Origin: Prochlorococcus sp. MIT 0603
GTDB lineage: Bacteria > Cyanobacteriota > Cyanobacteriia > PCC-6307 > Cyanobiaceae
DNA length: 64,000 bases
Assembly (NCBI RefSeq): GCF_000760215.1
Contig: NZ_JNAW01000002.1
Location: forward strand, 590,300 to 654,299
Direction: 5' to 3'
The notes under the pieces were generated by a model. The model worked only from the letters and a program-made list of their open reading frames with translations, was not told where the DNA came from and made no database searches. The first letter of the stretch is position 1. Each line of letters begins with the position of its first letter. Below, piece after piece: positions 1 through 10,254 of this stretch. The position numbers were made by a program, and so were the translations under genes.

Positions 1-781
1 GAAGAGAAACTACCTCAACCTGAGGTTTAATTTCTAACATATGAGCGACCCGAGAAGTGAAATTCATAGGGTCAGAAGTAACACAGAATTGGATGTCAAC
101 ACTGTTGTCTAATGAATCTAAGGCTATTTTAGAGAAATTGAAAAAGGGATCCATTTTTTTTGCTAATCCTGACGCTGGGTTTATTACGGAGATGTGAGAA
201 GGGATCAATTTACGTATAACCGGTTTTATGAGAGGGTAATGACTACAGCCAAGGACAATTGCCTCTACATCTGCTTTCAAAAGTGGGGCTAAATGATCAT
301 AAACTTTCGTAGTAATCTCAGGGGAATTTAAATTACCTTTTTCAATGATAGGTACAAGGTCTGGGCAAGCTTCTTCGATAACATAAGTACTTGGACTAAA
401 GCTATGGATCTCTTTTGTATAAGCCAATGAATCCACTGTTAAAGGTGTTGCCAAAATACCAACTTTAGACACTTTTAAGATTCCAGAAAGTGATCCTATT
501 AGATCAAATACAGGAACATTTACATTTTGCTTAATGACATCTAGGGCCAGAGAATTAGTTGTATTACATGCAACAACCACAGCATTTACATCTTGGCAAT
601 GCAACCATTGAGATATTTTAAAAGCTATGTCACGAATTTCACTAGGGGTTTTAGACCCATAAGGAACTCTAGCGGTATCAGCTAAATAAATTGCATTAAA
701 ATTATTATGACGTTCCTTAATGCTCTGTAGTACAGATAAGCCACCAAGTCCACTATCAAAAAGAGCTAAGCGTAATTTCAA
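1..781 (-). CDS. murI: Glutamate racemase (3' end outside window)
   Basis: Glutamate racemase interconverts L- and D-glutamate in the cytoplasm to supply D-Glu for peptidoglycan. About 260 residues are visible by my own translation of the minus strand. The protein starts MKLRLALFDSGLGGLSVL, the family's N-terminal signature. Both catalytic cysteines are visible, in VVACNTTNS and VLGCSHYP. The start is TTG at 781-779, which overlaps the TGA of the upstream amidase gene by four bases (TTGA), so the two are probably translationally coupled. Both genes act on peptidoglycan. The C-terminus runs off the left edge of the window. Identification is firm from the paired cysteine motifs. Confidence 0.93.
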   Translation of the reverse strand, partial: MKLRLALFDSGLGGLSVLQSIKERHNNFNAIYLADTARVPYGSKTPSEIRDIAFKISQWLHCQDVNAVVVACNTTNSLALDVIKQNVNVPVFDLIGSLSGILKVSKVGILATPLTVDSLAYTKEIHSFSPSTYVIEEACPDLVPIIEKGNLNSPEITTKVYDHLAPLLKADVEAIVLGCSHYPLIKPVIRKLIPSHISVINPASGLAKKMDPFFNFSKIALDSLDNSVDIQFCVTSDPMNFTSRVAHMLEIKPQVEVVSL

Positions 782-1875
782 TAGGACTCCTTTAGATAAT
801 TTAGAATTCCCTTTGAAATTGCAAAAGCAATTTTCTTTCTATAAGCTTTTTGCGAAAGCAGCTTTGCATCGAGCCTACCAGTAAGAAAACCAACTTCTAT
901 TAATGCAGCTGGCATATTTGTATTTCTAATAACAAAAAATCTACTCTGTCTAACCCCACGATCAGGGCTCCCACCAGGTACGTCAAGAAGGGCTTTTTGG
1001 ATGTGTTCTGCTAATTTCCTGCCGTATATACCAGCAAAGAAATAACTTTCTATACCACTAACTTCTCTTTTAAAACCTCGAGTAGCATTGGCATGAATGC
1101 TTATGAACGCATCTGCGTTTGAGTTATTAGCAATTCGAACTCTTTTAGCTAAACCTAAGTCAACTTCTCTATACCTCGTCAACTGAACCTTAATACCTTT
1201 TTCTCCAAGAAAACTTGATACATATTTTGAGATCTCAAGAACAACATCGGTTTCTTTTAATCCATTAATGCCAACAGCTCCAGAATCAGGTCCACCATGA
1301 CCAGGGTCAATAATTACATTAAACCTTCCTCTCTGGACACTTGGCAGAGAGGAAAGATCATATTGTTCAAATCTATCTGTTGAATTAATAGCAGGTGTTC
1401 TTAAATAATTAGAAGCCTTGTAAGGCTTTAACAAATTGCCTTCACCAATACTTGTGAAGCCAATGGGCTTAAGGCCCACTAAACGTAATTCCCATAAGTT
1501 AGGCGATGTTCCTAACAATCTAAGGTTAGATGGATTAAGCGATACTGATGGATTAAATTCAACAACTAGTCTTGTATTGCCTTTATATGGTTTACCAAGC
1601 CTTATTTCCTTAATTGGTCCATTTCCATTTAGTTTTCTAGGTTTAGCCAATTCGCCAGGAAAATCTATCCAAACCCTGTCGCCTTTATTCCCATATCCAG
1701 CCTGAAAGTAAGCATCTAAATGTATACCTGATGCCGTTCTTAACTTCAATATTCCATCTGAAGTTAATATCCATGCTGCGAGAGCACTGGCTGCATTAGC
1801 AGAGCCAACATTAAATAAAAATAAAAATGCGTATAAAACAAAACCAAACCTTAAGCCAGCTTTATTTGACCACAT
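778..1875 (-). CDS. amiC: N-acetylmuramoyl-L-alanine amidase with AMIN domain
   Basis: This is a periplasmic zinc amidase that cleaves the bond between MurNAc and the stem peptide, used in septal wall splitting. It has 365 residues: a signal peptide (about 1-28, ending ANA), an AMIN-like localisation domain (about 35-133), a linker, and an Amidase_3 catalytic domain (about 185-360). The expected zinc and catalytic residues are visible: H193 in IIDPGHGG, E208 in KETD, H261 in SIHANA and E327 in ALIEVGF. The start is ATG. The stop overlaps the murI start by four bases, and the nitrilase gene lies 5 bp upstream, so this is probably one transcript. The AMIN-Amidase_3 order fits the AmiC type. The symbol is by family resemblance. 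Confidence 0.92.
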   Translation of the reverse strand: MWSNKAGLRFGFVLYAFLFLFNVGSANAASALAAWILTSDGILKLRTASGIHLDAYFQAGYGNKGDRVWIDFPGELAKPRKLNGNGPIKEIRLGKPYKGNTRLVVEFNPSVSLNPSNLRLLGTSPNLWELRLVGLKPIGFTSIGEGNLLKPYKASNYLRTPAINSTDRFEQYDLSSLPSVQRGRFNVIIDPGHGGPDSGAVGINGLKETDVVLEISKYVSSFLGEKGIKVQLTRYREVDLGLAKRVRIANNSNADAFISIHANATRGFKREVSGIESYFFAGIYGRKLAEHIQKALLDVPGGSPDRGVRQSRFFVIRNTNMPAALIEVGFLTGRLDAKLLSQKAYRKKIAFAISKGILNYLKESY

Positions 1876-1880
1876 AAATT

Positions 1881-2702
1881 TCAGAATAATTCCTTCTTTC
1901 TATGTTTTAAAGAAGGCATTTGATTCCTAATGCTCTGAACTCTTGAAGTAACGATTGGCGCAATCGCTTCTCCTGGTTGCACGCCAGCGTCAGCCAACAC
2001 AGTTCCCCAAGGATCGATGATCATGGCATGTCCATGGCTTTGCCTCCTACGATAATGAATTCCAGTCTGTGCAGGGGCGACAACATAAGCTGTATTTTCT
2101 ATAGCTCTAGCCTGAAGCAAAACCTGCCAATGATCCTTACCTGTAAATGCCGTGAAAGCAGCAGGAATCATTAATAATTCAGCTCCTTGCTCAACTAAAA
2201 ACCTATATAATTCAGGAAATCTAACATCGTAACAAATAGATAATCCAACTTTGCAGAATCCAGGTATATCTATTACTGAGGGCAATTTCTGGCCAGAAAT
2301 AATTGTTTCAGATTCTCGGTATTTATTTCCATCTGGCAAATCAACATCAAAAAGATGGATCTTGTCGTATCTGCCAAGAAGCTGTCCATCTTTGTCAACA
2401 ATTTCAGATCTATTTAGAGTCCTACTACCATCACCAGCAGGTACTGGGAAACCACCTCCCAATAAAACGACTTGATAGCGACGTGCCATGGTCACTAAAA
2501 ACTTACTGCATTTTTGAGATAATGTTGAAGCAATATTCAGCCTTTCGTCATCCGGTCCTATAAAAGCAAAATTTTCTGGTAATCCAATAAGTTCAGCTCC
2601 TCTTCTACTGGCAATTTCTATTTGTTCTTCTGCTATGGAAAGATTCGCCTCAAAGTTAGAGGTACTTGTCAACTGAATTGCTGCCGCTAGAAAATCCGAC
2701 AA
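1881..2702 (-). CDS. Carbon-nitrogen hydrolase, Nit1/Nit2 type
   Basis: This is a nitrilase-superfamily amidohydrolase of 273 residues. The Glu-Lys-Cys catalytic triad is visible: E43 in GLPENFAF, K114 in YDKIHLFD and C157 in LSICYDVRFPELYR. The YDKIHLFDVD and CYDVRFPELYR motifs are typical of the Nit branch. Members of that branch hydrolyse deaminated glutathione (a metabolite-repair role) or alpha-ketoacid amides. Substrate assignment here is inference. It starts with TTG at 2702 and no ATG lies close by in frame. It sits 5 bp upstream of the amidase gene. No signal peptide is seen, so it should be cytoplasmic. Confidence 0.85.
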   Translation of the reverse strand: MSDFLAAAIQLTSTSNFEANLSIAEEQIEIASRRGAELIGLPENFAFIGPDDERLNIASTLSQKCSKFLVTMARRYQVVLLGGGFPVPAGDGSRTLNRSEIVDKDGQLLGRYDKIHLFDVDLPDGNKYRESETIISGQKLPSVIDIPGFCKVGLSICYDVRFPELYRFLVEQGAELLMIPAAFTAFTGKDHWQVLLQARAIENTAYVVAPAQTGIHYRRRQSHGHAMIIDPWGTVLADAGVQPGEAIAPIVTSRVQSIRNQMPSLKHRKKELF

Positions 2703-2732
2703 TGGCTTATACCAATTTAGTAATGAGATGAA

Positions 2733-3464
2733 TCAAAGAGAGAAAAGGTTAGTTTTACCTCTTTGTATTGGAACAATATCTATAGTATCTAGTTCTGAAC
2801 AACATAGGAAATCATCATCATGATTTCCAAGTCTCTCTAGTCTTTGACCATGAGTAGAGTTACGTAAACATTTTTGTATATTGTCGCGCCATTGAGACCA
2901 TAGTGACATAGCCGCAATAAGTTCATCATTGATAATTTGACAGGATGTTGTATCAGAATCACATAAGAATGATGCTAGTGCTCCTGCTGCTAGTGAATCC
3001 TCTAAGGAATATGATCCTTCCCATCCACTTCCAAGAATTAATACATCCTCTGGATCATCTAATAATAATTTTTCGCCAACAGCTCTTCTATTTACTAAAG
3101 ACATTGTATAAAGATTGAGTGAATGTTTAACTCGCTCTAAAGAACGAGTCCCATTGGTTGTGCTCATAAATAACCTTTTACCAGATACAACCTCTGTACT
3201 TACATCAACAGGGGAGTTCCCCAAATCAAACCCCTCAAGCTTCTTGCCTCCGCGCTCACCTAAAAGCAACCGTTTAGAGGATGGCCAAAATGAAGATTCT
3301 TTCCTAAGTTCAATTATGTCAGCAAAAGTTTGTACAGCCTCTGCTCCATTATTTAGCGCACAAGCAATTGTGGTTGTAGCTCTTAGAACATCTATAACAA
3401 TAGAAGTTTTTGGCTTAGCATCAAATGGAACATTATCTGCAACATGAAAATAAGAAAGCCTCAT
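2733..3464 (-). CDS. comB: 2-phosphosulfolactate phosphatase family (ComB-like)
   Basis: The 243-residue protein carries the ComB signature near its N-terminus ([15 protein letters not shown]), then [15 protein letters not shown] and STTNGTRSL blocks typical of this phosphatase family. Characterised members are Mg-dependent and dephosphorylate 2-phosphosulfolactate to sulfolactate, a step of coenzyme M synthesis in archaea. Cyanobacteria do not make coenzyme M, so the product here may be sulfolactate itself or a different phosphate ester. No comA or comC neighbour is seen. It starts with ATG and is divergent from the UbiD-like gene across a 64-bp gap. It is the first gene of the minus-strand group that runs to murI. 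Confidence 0.8.
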   Translation of the reverse strand: MRLSYFHVADNVPFDAKPKTSIVIDVLRATTTIACALNNGAEAVQTFADIIELRKESSFWPSSKRLLLGERGGKKLEGFDLGNSPVDVSTEVVSGKRLFMSTTNGTRSLERVKHSLNLYTMSLVNRRAVGEKLLLDDPEDVLILGSGWEGSYSLEDSLAAGALASFLCDSDTTSCQIINDELIAAMSLWSQWRDNIQKCLRNSTHGQRLERLGNHDDDFLCCSELDTIDIVPIQRGKTNLFSL

Positions 3465-3528
3465 GGTCCTAATCTATGAAAACCTCAGTAAGAGTAACTA
3501 AATCACTCAACATAATGCGAGGAAAATA

Positions 3529-5091
3529 ATGAATTTCTTTCAAAAAGTTCCTTCATCAAAAGATATGAGGGATTTTCTAAGTCTCCTTGAAGAGAAAGGG
3601 CAACTTAAAAGAATTGATAAACCTATTGATCCTGACCTAGAACTAGCAGCAATAAGTGATCGTGTACTAAGCCAGGGGGGCCCCGCTTTATTGTTTGAAA
3701 ATGTAATTGGGTCATCTATGCCAGTTGCTATAAATCTTCTGGGAACAATAGAAAGAGTTGCATGGAGCATGGGTCTAAATTCAATAGATGAACTTGAAAT
3801 GCTTGGTGAAAAATTATCGACTCTTCAGCAACCGGAGCCTCCAAAAAACTTAAAAAAGACCATAAAATTTGGAGGGCTTTTATGGGACATCATTAGGGCT
3901 CAACCAGATTTAGATCTACTACCACCTTGCCGTCAAAACATATTAAAAGGAGAACAGGTAAATTTAAATAATCTTCCATTAATTAGACCCTGGCCAGAAG
4001 ACGCAGGAAAAATAATAACGTTCGGTCTTGTCATAACAAAAGATCCAGAGACAAAAACCCCTAACGTTGGCGTGTATAGGCTTCAACAGCAGTCTTCAAC
4101 TACAATGACTGTCCATTGGTTAAGCGTTAGAGGTGGTGCAAGACATTTAAGGAAAGCAGCTGCTTTAGGAAAGAAACTTGAAATAGCAATTGCAGTAGGC
4201 GTTCATCCAATACTATTAATGGCTGCTGCAACTCCTATACCCGTAGCTTTAAGTGAATGGCTTTTCGCTGGTTTATACGCAGGCGAGGGCGTTCGTTTAT
4301 GTAAATGCAAAACATTAGATCTTGAAGTTCCTAGTCATAGTGAAATCATCCTAGAAGGAACGATTACACCGGGTGACGTTATGAATGATGGCCCATTTGG
4401 AGACCACATGGGATTTTATGGAGGAGTAGAGGCGTCTCCACTTATAAAATTCCATTGCATAACTCACAGGAATGATCCTATATACTTGACAACATTTAGT
4501 GGAAGACCACCAAAAGAAGAAGCAATGCTAGCAATAGCATTAAATAGGATATATACACCAATCCTACGTAGACAAATAACTGAGATAGTCGATTTTTTCC
4601 TTCCGATGGATGCACTTAGCTATAAACTAGCGATAATTTCAATTGAAAAGGCTTATCCAGGTCAGGCAAGAAAAGCTGCTATAGCATTCTGGAGCGCGTT
4701 GCCTCAGTTTACATATACCAAGTTTGTTGTTGTTGTCGATTCTACTATCAACGTAAGAGATCCAAGGCAGGTTGTCTGGGCAATTTCAAGTTTAGTTGAT
4801 CCACAAAGAGACCTTTTGATAATGGAAAATACTCCTTTTGATAGTTTGGATTTTGCCTCTGAGAATATTGGCCTTGGAGGAAGACTAGCAATTGATGCTA
4901 CGACTAAAATCGGTCCAGAAAGAAATCATCCATGGGGTAAAGCTCTTGTTCATGATGAACAGCTCTCTAAAAACATTGAAGATAAATGGGATGATCTAGG
5001 CCTGTCAAATACAAAATCTACTGATCCTGATCAAAGCTTATTTGGCTACGTAATTAATGAAGTTATCAAGTTAAATCAAATCACAAATTAA
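3529..5091 (+). CDS. ubiD: UbiD-family decarboxylase
   Basis: UbiD enzymes are prenylated-FMN-dependent decarboxylases. In cyanobacteria the likely substrate is a polyprenyl-4-hydroxybenzoate on the route to plastoquinone, which I infer from lineage and not from neighbours. The 520 residues match family length. The N-terminus MRDFLSLLEEKGQLKRID is characteristic, followed by GPALLFENV, the conserved DGPFGDHMGFYG block and the E-rich FSGRPPKEEAML segment. The start ATG is preceded by GAGGA about 6 bases upstream. The UbiX flavin prenyltransferase that would supply its cofactor is not in this window. Confidence 0.86.
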   Translation: MNFFQKVPSSKDMRDFLSLLEEKGQLKRIDKPIDPDLELAAISDRVLSQGGPALLFENVIGSSMPVAINLLGTIERVAWSMGLNSIDELEMLGEKLSTLQQPEPPKNLKKTIKFGGLLWDIIRAQPDLDLLPPCRQNILKGEQVNLNNLPLIRPWPEDAGKIITFGLVITKDPETKTPNVGVYRLQQQSSTTMTVHWLSVRGGARHLRKAAALGKKLEIAIAVGVHPILLMAAATPIPVALSEWLFAGLYAGEGVRLCKCKTLDLEVPSHSEIILEGTITPGDVMNDGPFGDHMGFYGGVEASPLIKFHCITHRNDPIYLTTFSGRPPKEEAMLAIALNRIYTPILRRQITEIVDFFLPMDALSYKLAIISIEKAYPGQARKAAIAFWSALPQFTYTKFVVVVDSTINVRDPRQVVWAISSLVDPQRDLLIMENTPFDSLDFASENIGLGGRLAIDATTKIGPERNHPWGKALVHDEQLSKNIEDKWDDLGLSNTKSTDPDQSLFGYVINEVIKLNQITN

Positions 5092-5167
5092 TAACTGCAC
5101 ATAAATTAAGTTTATTTATAAACGGATAGGCTAATAAGATTTAAAGAATAAAAATAAACTCAGAACC

Positions 5168-6496
5168 TTGAGCCTAAATAAGTGCCAGTCTTCAATACGT
5201 GAAATTAAATCAGGAGGAAGCCTTATAGGCAAAGTAAAAGTTCCAGGTGACAAATCAATATCACATCGTTCTCTATTATTTGGTGCGATAGCCGAAGGGG
5301 AAACAACTATAGAGGGCTTATTACCAGCAGAAGATCCCATGAGCACTGCAAAATGCTTAACATCAATGGGGGTACAAATTAGTCCGATTAAAAAAGGGGA
5401 ACTTGTAAGGGTTCAAGGAGTTGGCTTGGATGGATTGAAAGAGCCCATAGATGTTCTTAATTGCGGCAATTCTGGTACTACGATGAGATTGCTGCTGGGT
5501 TTAATTGTGGGGAAGAAAGGACGTCACTTTGTCCTAACTGGGGATAGTTCATTAAGTAAAAGACCCATGCAAAGAGTAGGCAATCCATTGAAAATGATGG
5601 GGGCCAATGTAAATGGGCGTTGCAACGGAAATTTTGCACCTATTTCTGTCATAGGCCAAGAACTGCATGGATCAGTAATAGGGACTCCTGTAGCAAGCGC
5701 GCAGATAAAATCTGCAATTCTTCTTGCAGCATTAACAGCAGAAGGTTCAACAACTGTAATTGAACCTTCCAATTCTAGAGATCACACAGAACGAATGCTT
5801 AAAGCCTTTGGAGCAAATATTGAAATAAGCGGCGAAAGAGGTCGGCACATAACACTCAAGCCTGGTGCAAAATTAACAGGTACTAATGTTGTTGTTCCAG
5901 GAGACATAAGCTCTGCAGCATTTTGGTTAATAGCAGGAGCTCTATTACCAGGGTCCGATATAACAATAGAAAACGTTGGCCTGAACCCAACAAGAACAGG
6001 AATAATTGAAATTCTCGAAAAGATGGAAGCAAATATCAAAATATTAAATAAGAAGGAGATAGCAGGCGAACCTGTTGGGGATATAAACATAGTACATTCA
6101 TCAAAACTAAAGTCATTCAGTATTGACAATCAAATAATGCCTAGATTAATTGATGAAATACCAATATTTGCTGTTGCCGCATGTTTTTGCGATGGAGTAA
6201 GTCTAATTTCCGGCGCCAATGAATTACGAGTAAAAGAGACTGATCGACTAGCAGTTATGACACGGCAACTAAAGAAAATGGGTGCTAAAATTGAAGAACA
6301 ACCAGATGGATTAAAAATATATGGTGTGGGCAAACTATATGGAGCAGAGTTAGATAGCGAAACTGACCATCGTGTAGCCATGAGTCTCGCCATAGCGTCC
6401 TTATTAGCCGATAACAAGTCAACTATATCAAGAAGTAATGCCGCTTCCGTTTCGTATCCAGATTTTTGGAAAGACCTTGAAAGACTTAGAAGTTAA
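5168..6496 (+). CDS. aroA: 5-enolpyruvylshikimate-3-phosphate synthase
   Basis: AroA transfers enolpyruvyl from PEP to shikimate-3-phosphate, the sixth step of the shikimate pathway. It has 442 residues. Visible motifs are [17 protein letters not shown] near residues 22-40 (phosphate-binding Lys and Ser), [13 protein letters not shown] (PEP loop), [13 protein letters not shown] and [13 protein letters not shown] with the catalytic Glu-Thr-Asp-Arg. The start is TTG at 5168. No ATG or GTG precedes the conserved GDKS motif in frame, so TTG is needed. It overlaps or abuts the tRNA methyltransferase gene downstream, suggesting one transcript with it and possibly glmU. Confidence 0.95.
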   Translation: MSLNKCQSSIREIKSGGSLIGKVKVPGDKSISHRSLLFGAIAEGETTIEGLLPAEDPMSTAKCLTSMGVQISPIKKGELVRVQGVGLDGLKEPIDVLNCGNSGTTMRLLLGLIVGKKGRHFVLTGDSSLSKRPMQRVGNPLKMMGANVNGRCNGNFAPISVIGQELHGSVIGTPVASAQIKSAILLAALTAEGSTTVIEPSNSRDHTERMLKAFGANIEISGERGRHITLKPGAKLTGTNVVVPGDISSAAFWLIAGALLPGSDITIENVGLNPTRTGIIEILEKMEANIKILNKKEIAGEPVGDINIVHSSKLKSFSIDNQIMPRLIDEIPIFAVAACFCDGVSLISGANELRVKETDRLAVMTRQLKKMGAKIEEQPDGLKIYGVGKLYGAELDSETDHRVAMSLAIASLLADNKSTISRSNAASVSYPDFWKDLERLRS

Positions 6497-6533
6497 TTTA
6501 AGCCAAATACCTGACAGTTCAGATGATCTAACA

Positions 6534-7418
6534 ATGCATCAGACTGAAGATGGAAGCATAAGCCTTAATAGCAAATTCTTTAATGAATCATTTCATAATT
6601 CGTCTGGTGCAATAATGGAGGCTAAAGAAAAGTTTTTAAACCCGTCAGAAATTGAGCTTCATGCAAGAGATACTATGGTATTTGCCTTGGATATTTGTGT
6701 AGGAATGGGCTACAACACAGCATTACTTATCGAGTCGATAATAGCCAATAAATTGTCTCTTAATTGGTGGGGACTAGAGATAGACAAGAGACCAATCAAA
6801 ATTGCATTGAAAAATCCAACATTCACCAGCCAGTGGAATCATGAGATAATTAAGTGCTTACAAATGATTCTGAAAACCAACGCCTGGAACAACTCTTTTA
6901 GCAAAGGCAAGATGCTATGGGGAGATGCAAGAGTAAGGCTAAATGAAATCCCAGAAGAGATAAAATTTGATCTTATTTACCTAGATGCCTTTTCTCCACA
7001 ACACTGTCCCGAACTTTGGTCTGAAGAATTTTTAGCCTCACTTTCAAAAAGGCTTTCAAAGAAAGGAAAATTAATTACATATTCTAGAGCAGCAGCAGTG
7101 AGATCAAGTTTAAGGAGAGCTGGCTTGGAAATTAAATCACTTATGCCAAAAAAAGAAGCCTATAATGAATGGAGTCGTGGAACAATAGGTATCAATACCA
7201 AAAACAATGAAATTCAAAAAGACAAAAAGGCTTTATGGCAATGCCTCAGCAAAATGGAGGAAGAACATTTGAAAACTCATGCAGCCGTTCCATACAGGGA
7301 CCCAACTGGGCAGTCATCCTCAAATGAAATATTAACAAAAAGGATATATGAACAGAGTAATAGCAATCTCAAAAGCACTAGCTTATGGAGAAAAGAGTGG
7401 TTACGGACAAATAAATGA
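6534..7418 (+). CDS. MnmC-type tRNA U34 methyltransferase, stand-alone methyltransferase domain
   Basis: This is a SAM-dependent methyltransferase resembling the N-terminal (MnmD) half of MnmC, which makes the final methylation of 5-aminomethyl-2-thiouridine at the tRNA wobble base. Visible features are a TEDGSISLNSKFFNESFH entry motif, a Rossmann glycine segment (DICVGMGYNTALL) and the family block DLIYLDAFSPQHCPELWS. The FAD oxidoreductase half of bifunctional MnmC is absent. The open frame extends upstream to 6438 inside aroA. I chose ATG 6534 because it sits just before the conserved entry motif. A TTG at 6477, preceded by GGAAAG, is a realistic alternative. Confidence 0.8.
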   Translation: MHQTEDGSISLNSKFFNESFHNSSGAIMEAKEKFLNPSEIELHARDTMVFALDICVGMGYNTALLIESIIANKLSLNWWGLEIDKRPIKIALKNPTFTSQWNHEIIKCLQMILKTNAWNNSFSKGKMLWGDARVRLNEIPEEIKFDLIYLDAFSPQHCPELWSEEFLASLSKRLSKKGKLITYSRAAAVRSSLRRAGLEIKSLMPKKEAYNEWSRGTIGINTKNNEIQKDKKALWQCLSKMEEEHLKTHAAVPYRDPTGQSSSNEILTKRIYEQSNSNLKSTSLWRKEWLRTNK

Positions 7419-7455
7419 ATAAAAGCAGTAGATTTAAATTAAATAAATATTTGAC

Positions 7456-8817
7456 ATGTTAGCAATTGCAATATTAGCGGCGGGGAAAGGGACAAGGATG
7501 CAAAGTGCCCTTCCCAAGGTTCTTCAAGAACTCTCAGGGATCACCTTGATAGAAAGAGTTATAAATAGCTGCAAAGACATTCAAGCAGACCGGTACATCA
7601 TTGTTATAGGTCACGAAGCTAAAAGAGTAAGGGATAGTCTAAAGAACATAGAAGGTCTTGAATTTGTTCATCAAAGTCCTCAAAAAGGGACAGGCCATGC
7701 AGTACAACAACTAATACCTATGCTAGGAGACTTTAATGGAGATTTGTTAGTACTTAATGGAGACGTACCTTTGTTAAGACAAAATACACTTAAAGATCTA
7801 ATACGCAATCATCAATCTTCCAATTCAAGTGTTTCATTATTATCGGCAAGGCTTTCTAATCCCCAAGGATATGGACGAGTCTTCACTACAAAAGATAATT
7901 TTGTACAAAAGATAATCGAAGATGCTGACTGCTCCGATGCAGAGAGAGAGAATAATCTAATAAATTCTGGAATCTATTGTTTTCGTTGGAATGATTTAAA
8001 AAATGTACTTAACAATCTCTCTTATAAAAACAGTCAAAAAGAACTTTATTTAACTGATTCAATAAAAATTCTTCCAAAAGCTATCCATGTTGAGCTTGAA
8101 GATACAAATGAAATAAGTGGAATAAATGATAAGCTGCAGCTAGCAGCTTGTGAATCAATTCATCAAGAACGTTTACGAAATATACTAATGAAAAATGGAG
8201 TTAAATTTATAAATCCAGAAAGTTCAACGGTTAGTGATAAATGTAAAATAGGCAAAGATGTCACAATTGAGCCTAATACTCATATACGTGGTAAAACAGT
8301 TATAGGAGACAATTCTCATTTAGGTCCTAACAGTTTCATAGAAGATTCAATAATCGGTAGAAATGTTACTGTATTTTATTCTGTACTAAAGCAATCACAT
8401 ATAGGAGATGATGTAGATATAGGACCATATTCTCATATAAGACCAGAAACAAATATAAAAAATAATTGTAAGATAGGGAACTTTGTTGAGTTAAAGAAAA
8501 GTAATTTAAATGAAAAAGCAAAAGTGAATCACTTGAGTTACATAGGTGATTCAGATATTGGAGATTCAGTAAATATTGCGGCAGGGACAATAACAGCTAA
8601 TTATGATGGGACTCAAAAGCATAGAACAATAGTAGGGGCAAATAGTAAGACAGGTGCAAATACAGTTCTTGTAGCGCCTCTAGTAATTGGGGAAGGAGTT
8701 ACTATTGGTGCAGGCTCAACAATAACTAAAGATGTGCCAGAGAATTCTCTTGCAATAGGTAGAGCAAAACAATTTATAAAAGCTAACTGGTTAAAGAAAT
8801 CTCATGAAAGTCAATAA
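7456..8817 (+). CDS. glmU: Bifunctional GlcNAc-1-P uridyltransferase / GlcN-1-P acetyltransferase
   Basis: GlmU acetylates glucosamine-1-phosphate and then couples it to UTP, giving UDP-GlcNAc for peptidoglycan and envelope sugars. The 453 residues match the usual length. The N-terminal pyrophosphorylase domain opens with [18 protein letters not shown]. Later [10 protein letters not shown] and LNGDVPLL complete the nucleotide site. From about residue 250 the left-handed beta-helix hexapeptide repeats run to the C-terminus, including GNFVELKKS and SYIGDSDIG, and ending in [11 protein letters not shown]. The gene converges with murF and the two coding ends overlap by 7 bp. Confidence 0.96.
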   Translation: MLAIAILAAGKGTRMQSALPKVLQELSGITLIERVINSCKDIQADRYIIVIGHEAKRVRDSLKNIEGLEFVHQSPQKGTGHAVQQLIPMLGDFNGDLLVLNGDVPLLRQNTLKDLIRNHQSSNSSVSLLSARLSNPQGYGRVFTTKDNFVQKIIEDADCSDAERENNLINSGIYCFRWNDLKNVLNNLSYKNSQKELYLTDSIKILPKAIHVELEDTNEISGINDKLQLAACESIHQERLRNILMKNGVKFINPESSTVSDKCKIGKDVTIEPNTHIRGKTVIGDNSHLGPNSFIEDSIIGRNVTVFYSVLKQSHIGDDVDIGPYSHIRPETNIKNNCKIGNFVELKKSNLNEKAKVNHLSYIGDSDIGDSVNIAAGTITANYDGTQKHRTIVGANSKTGANTVLVAPLVIGEGVTIGAGSTITKDVPENSLAIGRAKQFIKANWLKKSHESQ

Positions 8818-10211
8818 TATTCCACTAAGAGTGGCAGCAATTTCTCTAAAGAAACTTTCCGACTAGCTTTAAGTAATAAATGATCCCCTGTTTTAAGCCA
8901 TTTTTTTAAATACTTAAAAGCTTCCTCAGGTTTAGAAACAAGCTCTACGTATTGCAATGGTTTTGCAGCAAGATACATCTCCTTAGATTCAGGAGCTGTA
9001 GCACAAATAACGACTCCCTTTAATCCAATTCGAACAGCATGCTTTACTACTAATTTATGATAGTCAATACTATGATCACCCAATTCATACATTTTGCCTA
9101 ATACGGCAAAATGACGACCTGGCTTAGTAACCAATAGATCTAAGGATGCTATAACAGATTCGGGAGATGCATTATAAGTCTGATCTAATACAGTGATTCC
9201 ACCTATACGTAAAATTGTATTACGACCAGTAGGAAGCTCAACATTAAGTTTGTTTATCCTTTGAAAAGGTAGATTAAACTCTTTAACAACAGCCATTGCC
9301 AACATGAAATTCTGGGCATTATGAAAACCTTCTAAAGGAAGAATAAAATTATTATCATTACATGTCATACTCCAATTATCTACGTTCAATAAGCCTAAGT
9401 AATCAGCATTACTATCTTGATATTCATGCATAGATATATCAACTTCAGAAGAAGTTGATCTTGCTTGAACCCCTACCCGAATTATGCGCCCTTTCCATTT
9501 GGATTTAAGAACAACTTCAAGCAAATAGTCTCCTTCTGGAATAATAACAACGCCATTAGGGTTAAGGAATGAAGTGATTTCACACTTTGCTAATGCTATA
9601 TTCTTACGACTACCCAAGAGTGCTATATGAGCAGTCCCAATATTGGTAATAATTGCAATGTCTGGTTGAGCACATTTAGATAATCTTTCTATTTGTCCAC
9701 GACCGCGCATCCCCATTTCAACAATAATAGCCTTATCAGCCTTAGTTGCTTTAAGCAAAGTCATGGGGACCCCGAAATCATTATTATTATTTTCTGTTGT
9801 TGTAATAACACTTCCTAAAGAACGAAGAGCCGAATGAATCATTTCTCTAGTAGTCGTTTTACCTACTGAACCAGTAACTGCAACTACCGGAATACCTAAG
9901 GATTGTCGATGAAGTAAAGCTAATTCTTGAAAAGCTTGCAAAGTATCTTGAACTCTCCAATATAAAAAGCCATCAGGAATAGGGGAAGCGCAATCATTAG
10001 AAATAACTGTTGCTTGAGCTCCTTTCAAATAAGCCTCTTCTAGAAAAGCATGTCCATCAAAATTTGCTCCTAGCAATGGAACAAAGAAATTCCCTTTAGC
10101 CAATTTTCTTGTATCTGTAACTACTTTGCCTAAGGAATCATCAAGCGAAAAGGATTCATAATTATAAGGCTCACCCCAAATATCATTAAGCTGTCTTAGT
10201 GAGATCTCCAT
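8811..10211 (-). CDS. murF: UDP-MurNAc-tripeptide D-Ala-D-Ala ligase
   Basis: MurF adds D-Ala-D-Ala to UDP-MurNAc-tripeptide, the last cytoplasmic step of peptidoglycan precursor synthesis. The 466-residue protein has the Mur ligase P-loop GSVGKTT at residues 114-120, followed by [15 protein letters not shown] and [12 protein letters not shown], which distinguish MurF from MurC, MurD and MurE. The [12 protein letters not shown] motif marks the C-terminal half. It starts with ATG, lies downstream of glgA across a 43-bp gap, and overlaps the end of glmU by 7 bp on the opposite strand. Confidence 0.95.
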   Translation of the reverse strand: MEISLRQLNDIWGEPYNYESFSLDDSLGKVVTDTRKLAKGNFFVPLLGANFDGHAFLEEAYLKGAQATVISNDCASPIPDGFLYWRVQDTLQAFQELALLHRQSLGIPVVAVTGSVGKTTTREMIHSALRSLGSVITTTENNNNDFGVPMTLLKATKADKAIIVEMGMRGRGQIERLSKCAQPDIAIITNIGTAHIALLGSRKNIALAKCEITSFLNPNGVVIIPEGDYLLEVVLKSKWKGRIIRVGVQARSTSSEVDISMHEYQDSNADYLGLLNVDNWSMTCNDNNFILPLEGFHNAQNFMLAMAVVKEFNLPFQRINKLNVELPTGRNTILRIGGITVLDQTYNASPESVIASLDLLVTKPGRHFAVLGKMYELGDHSIDYHKLVVKHAVRIGLKGVVICATAPESKEMYLAAKPLQYVELVSKPEEAFKYLKKWLKTGDHLLLKASRKVSLEKLLPLLVEYY

Positions 10212-10254
10212 AAATGATTGAGAAGGGCATCCATTTAAAATGATTAAATAATAG

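Noticed and set aside
5212-5217. AGGAGG sequence resembling a strong ribosome binding site
   Set aside because: It lies within the aroA coding region and no start codon follows at a suitable distance.
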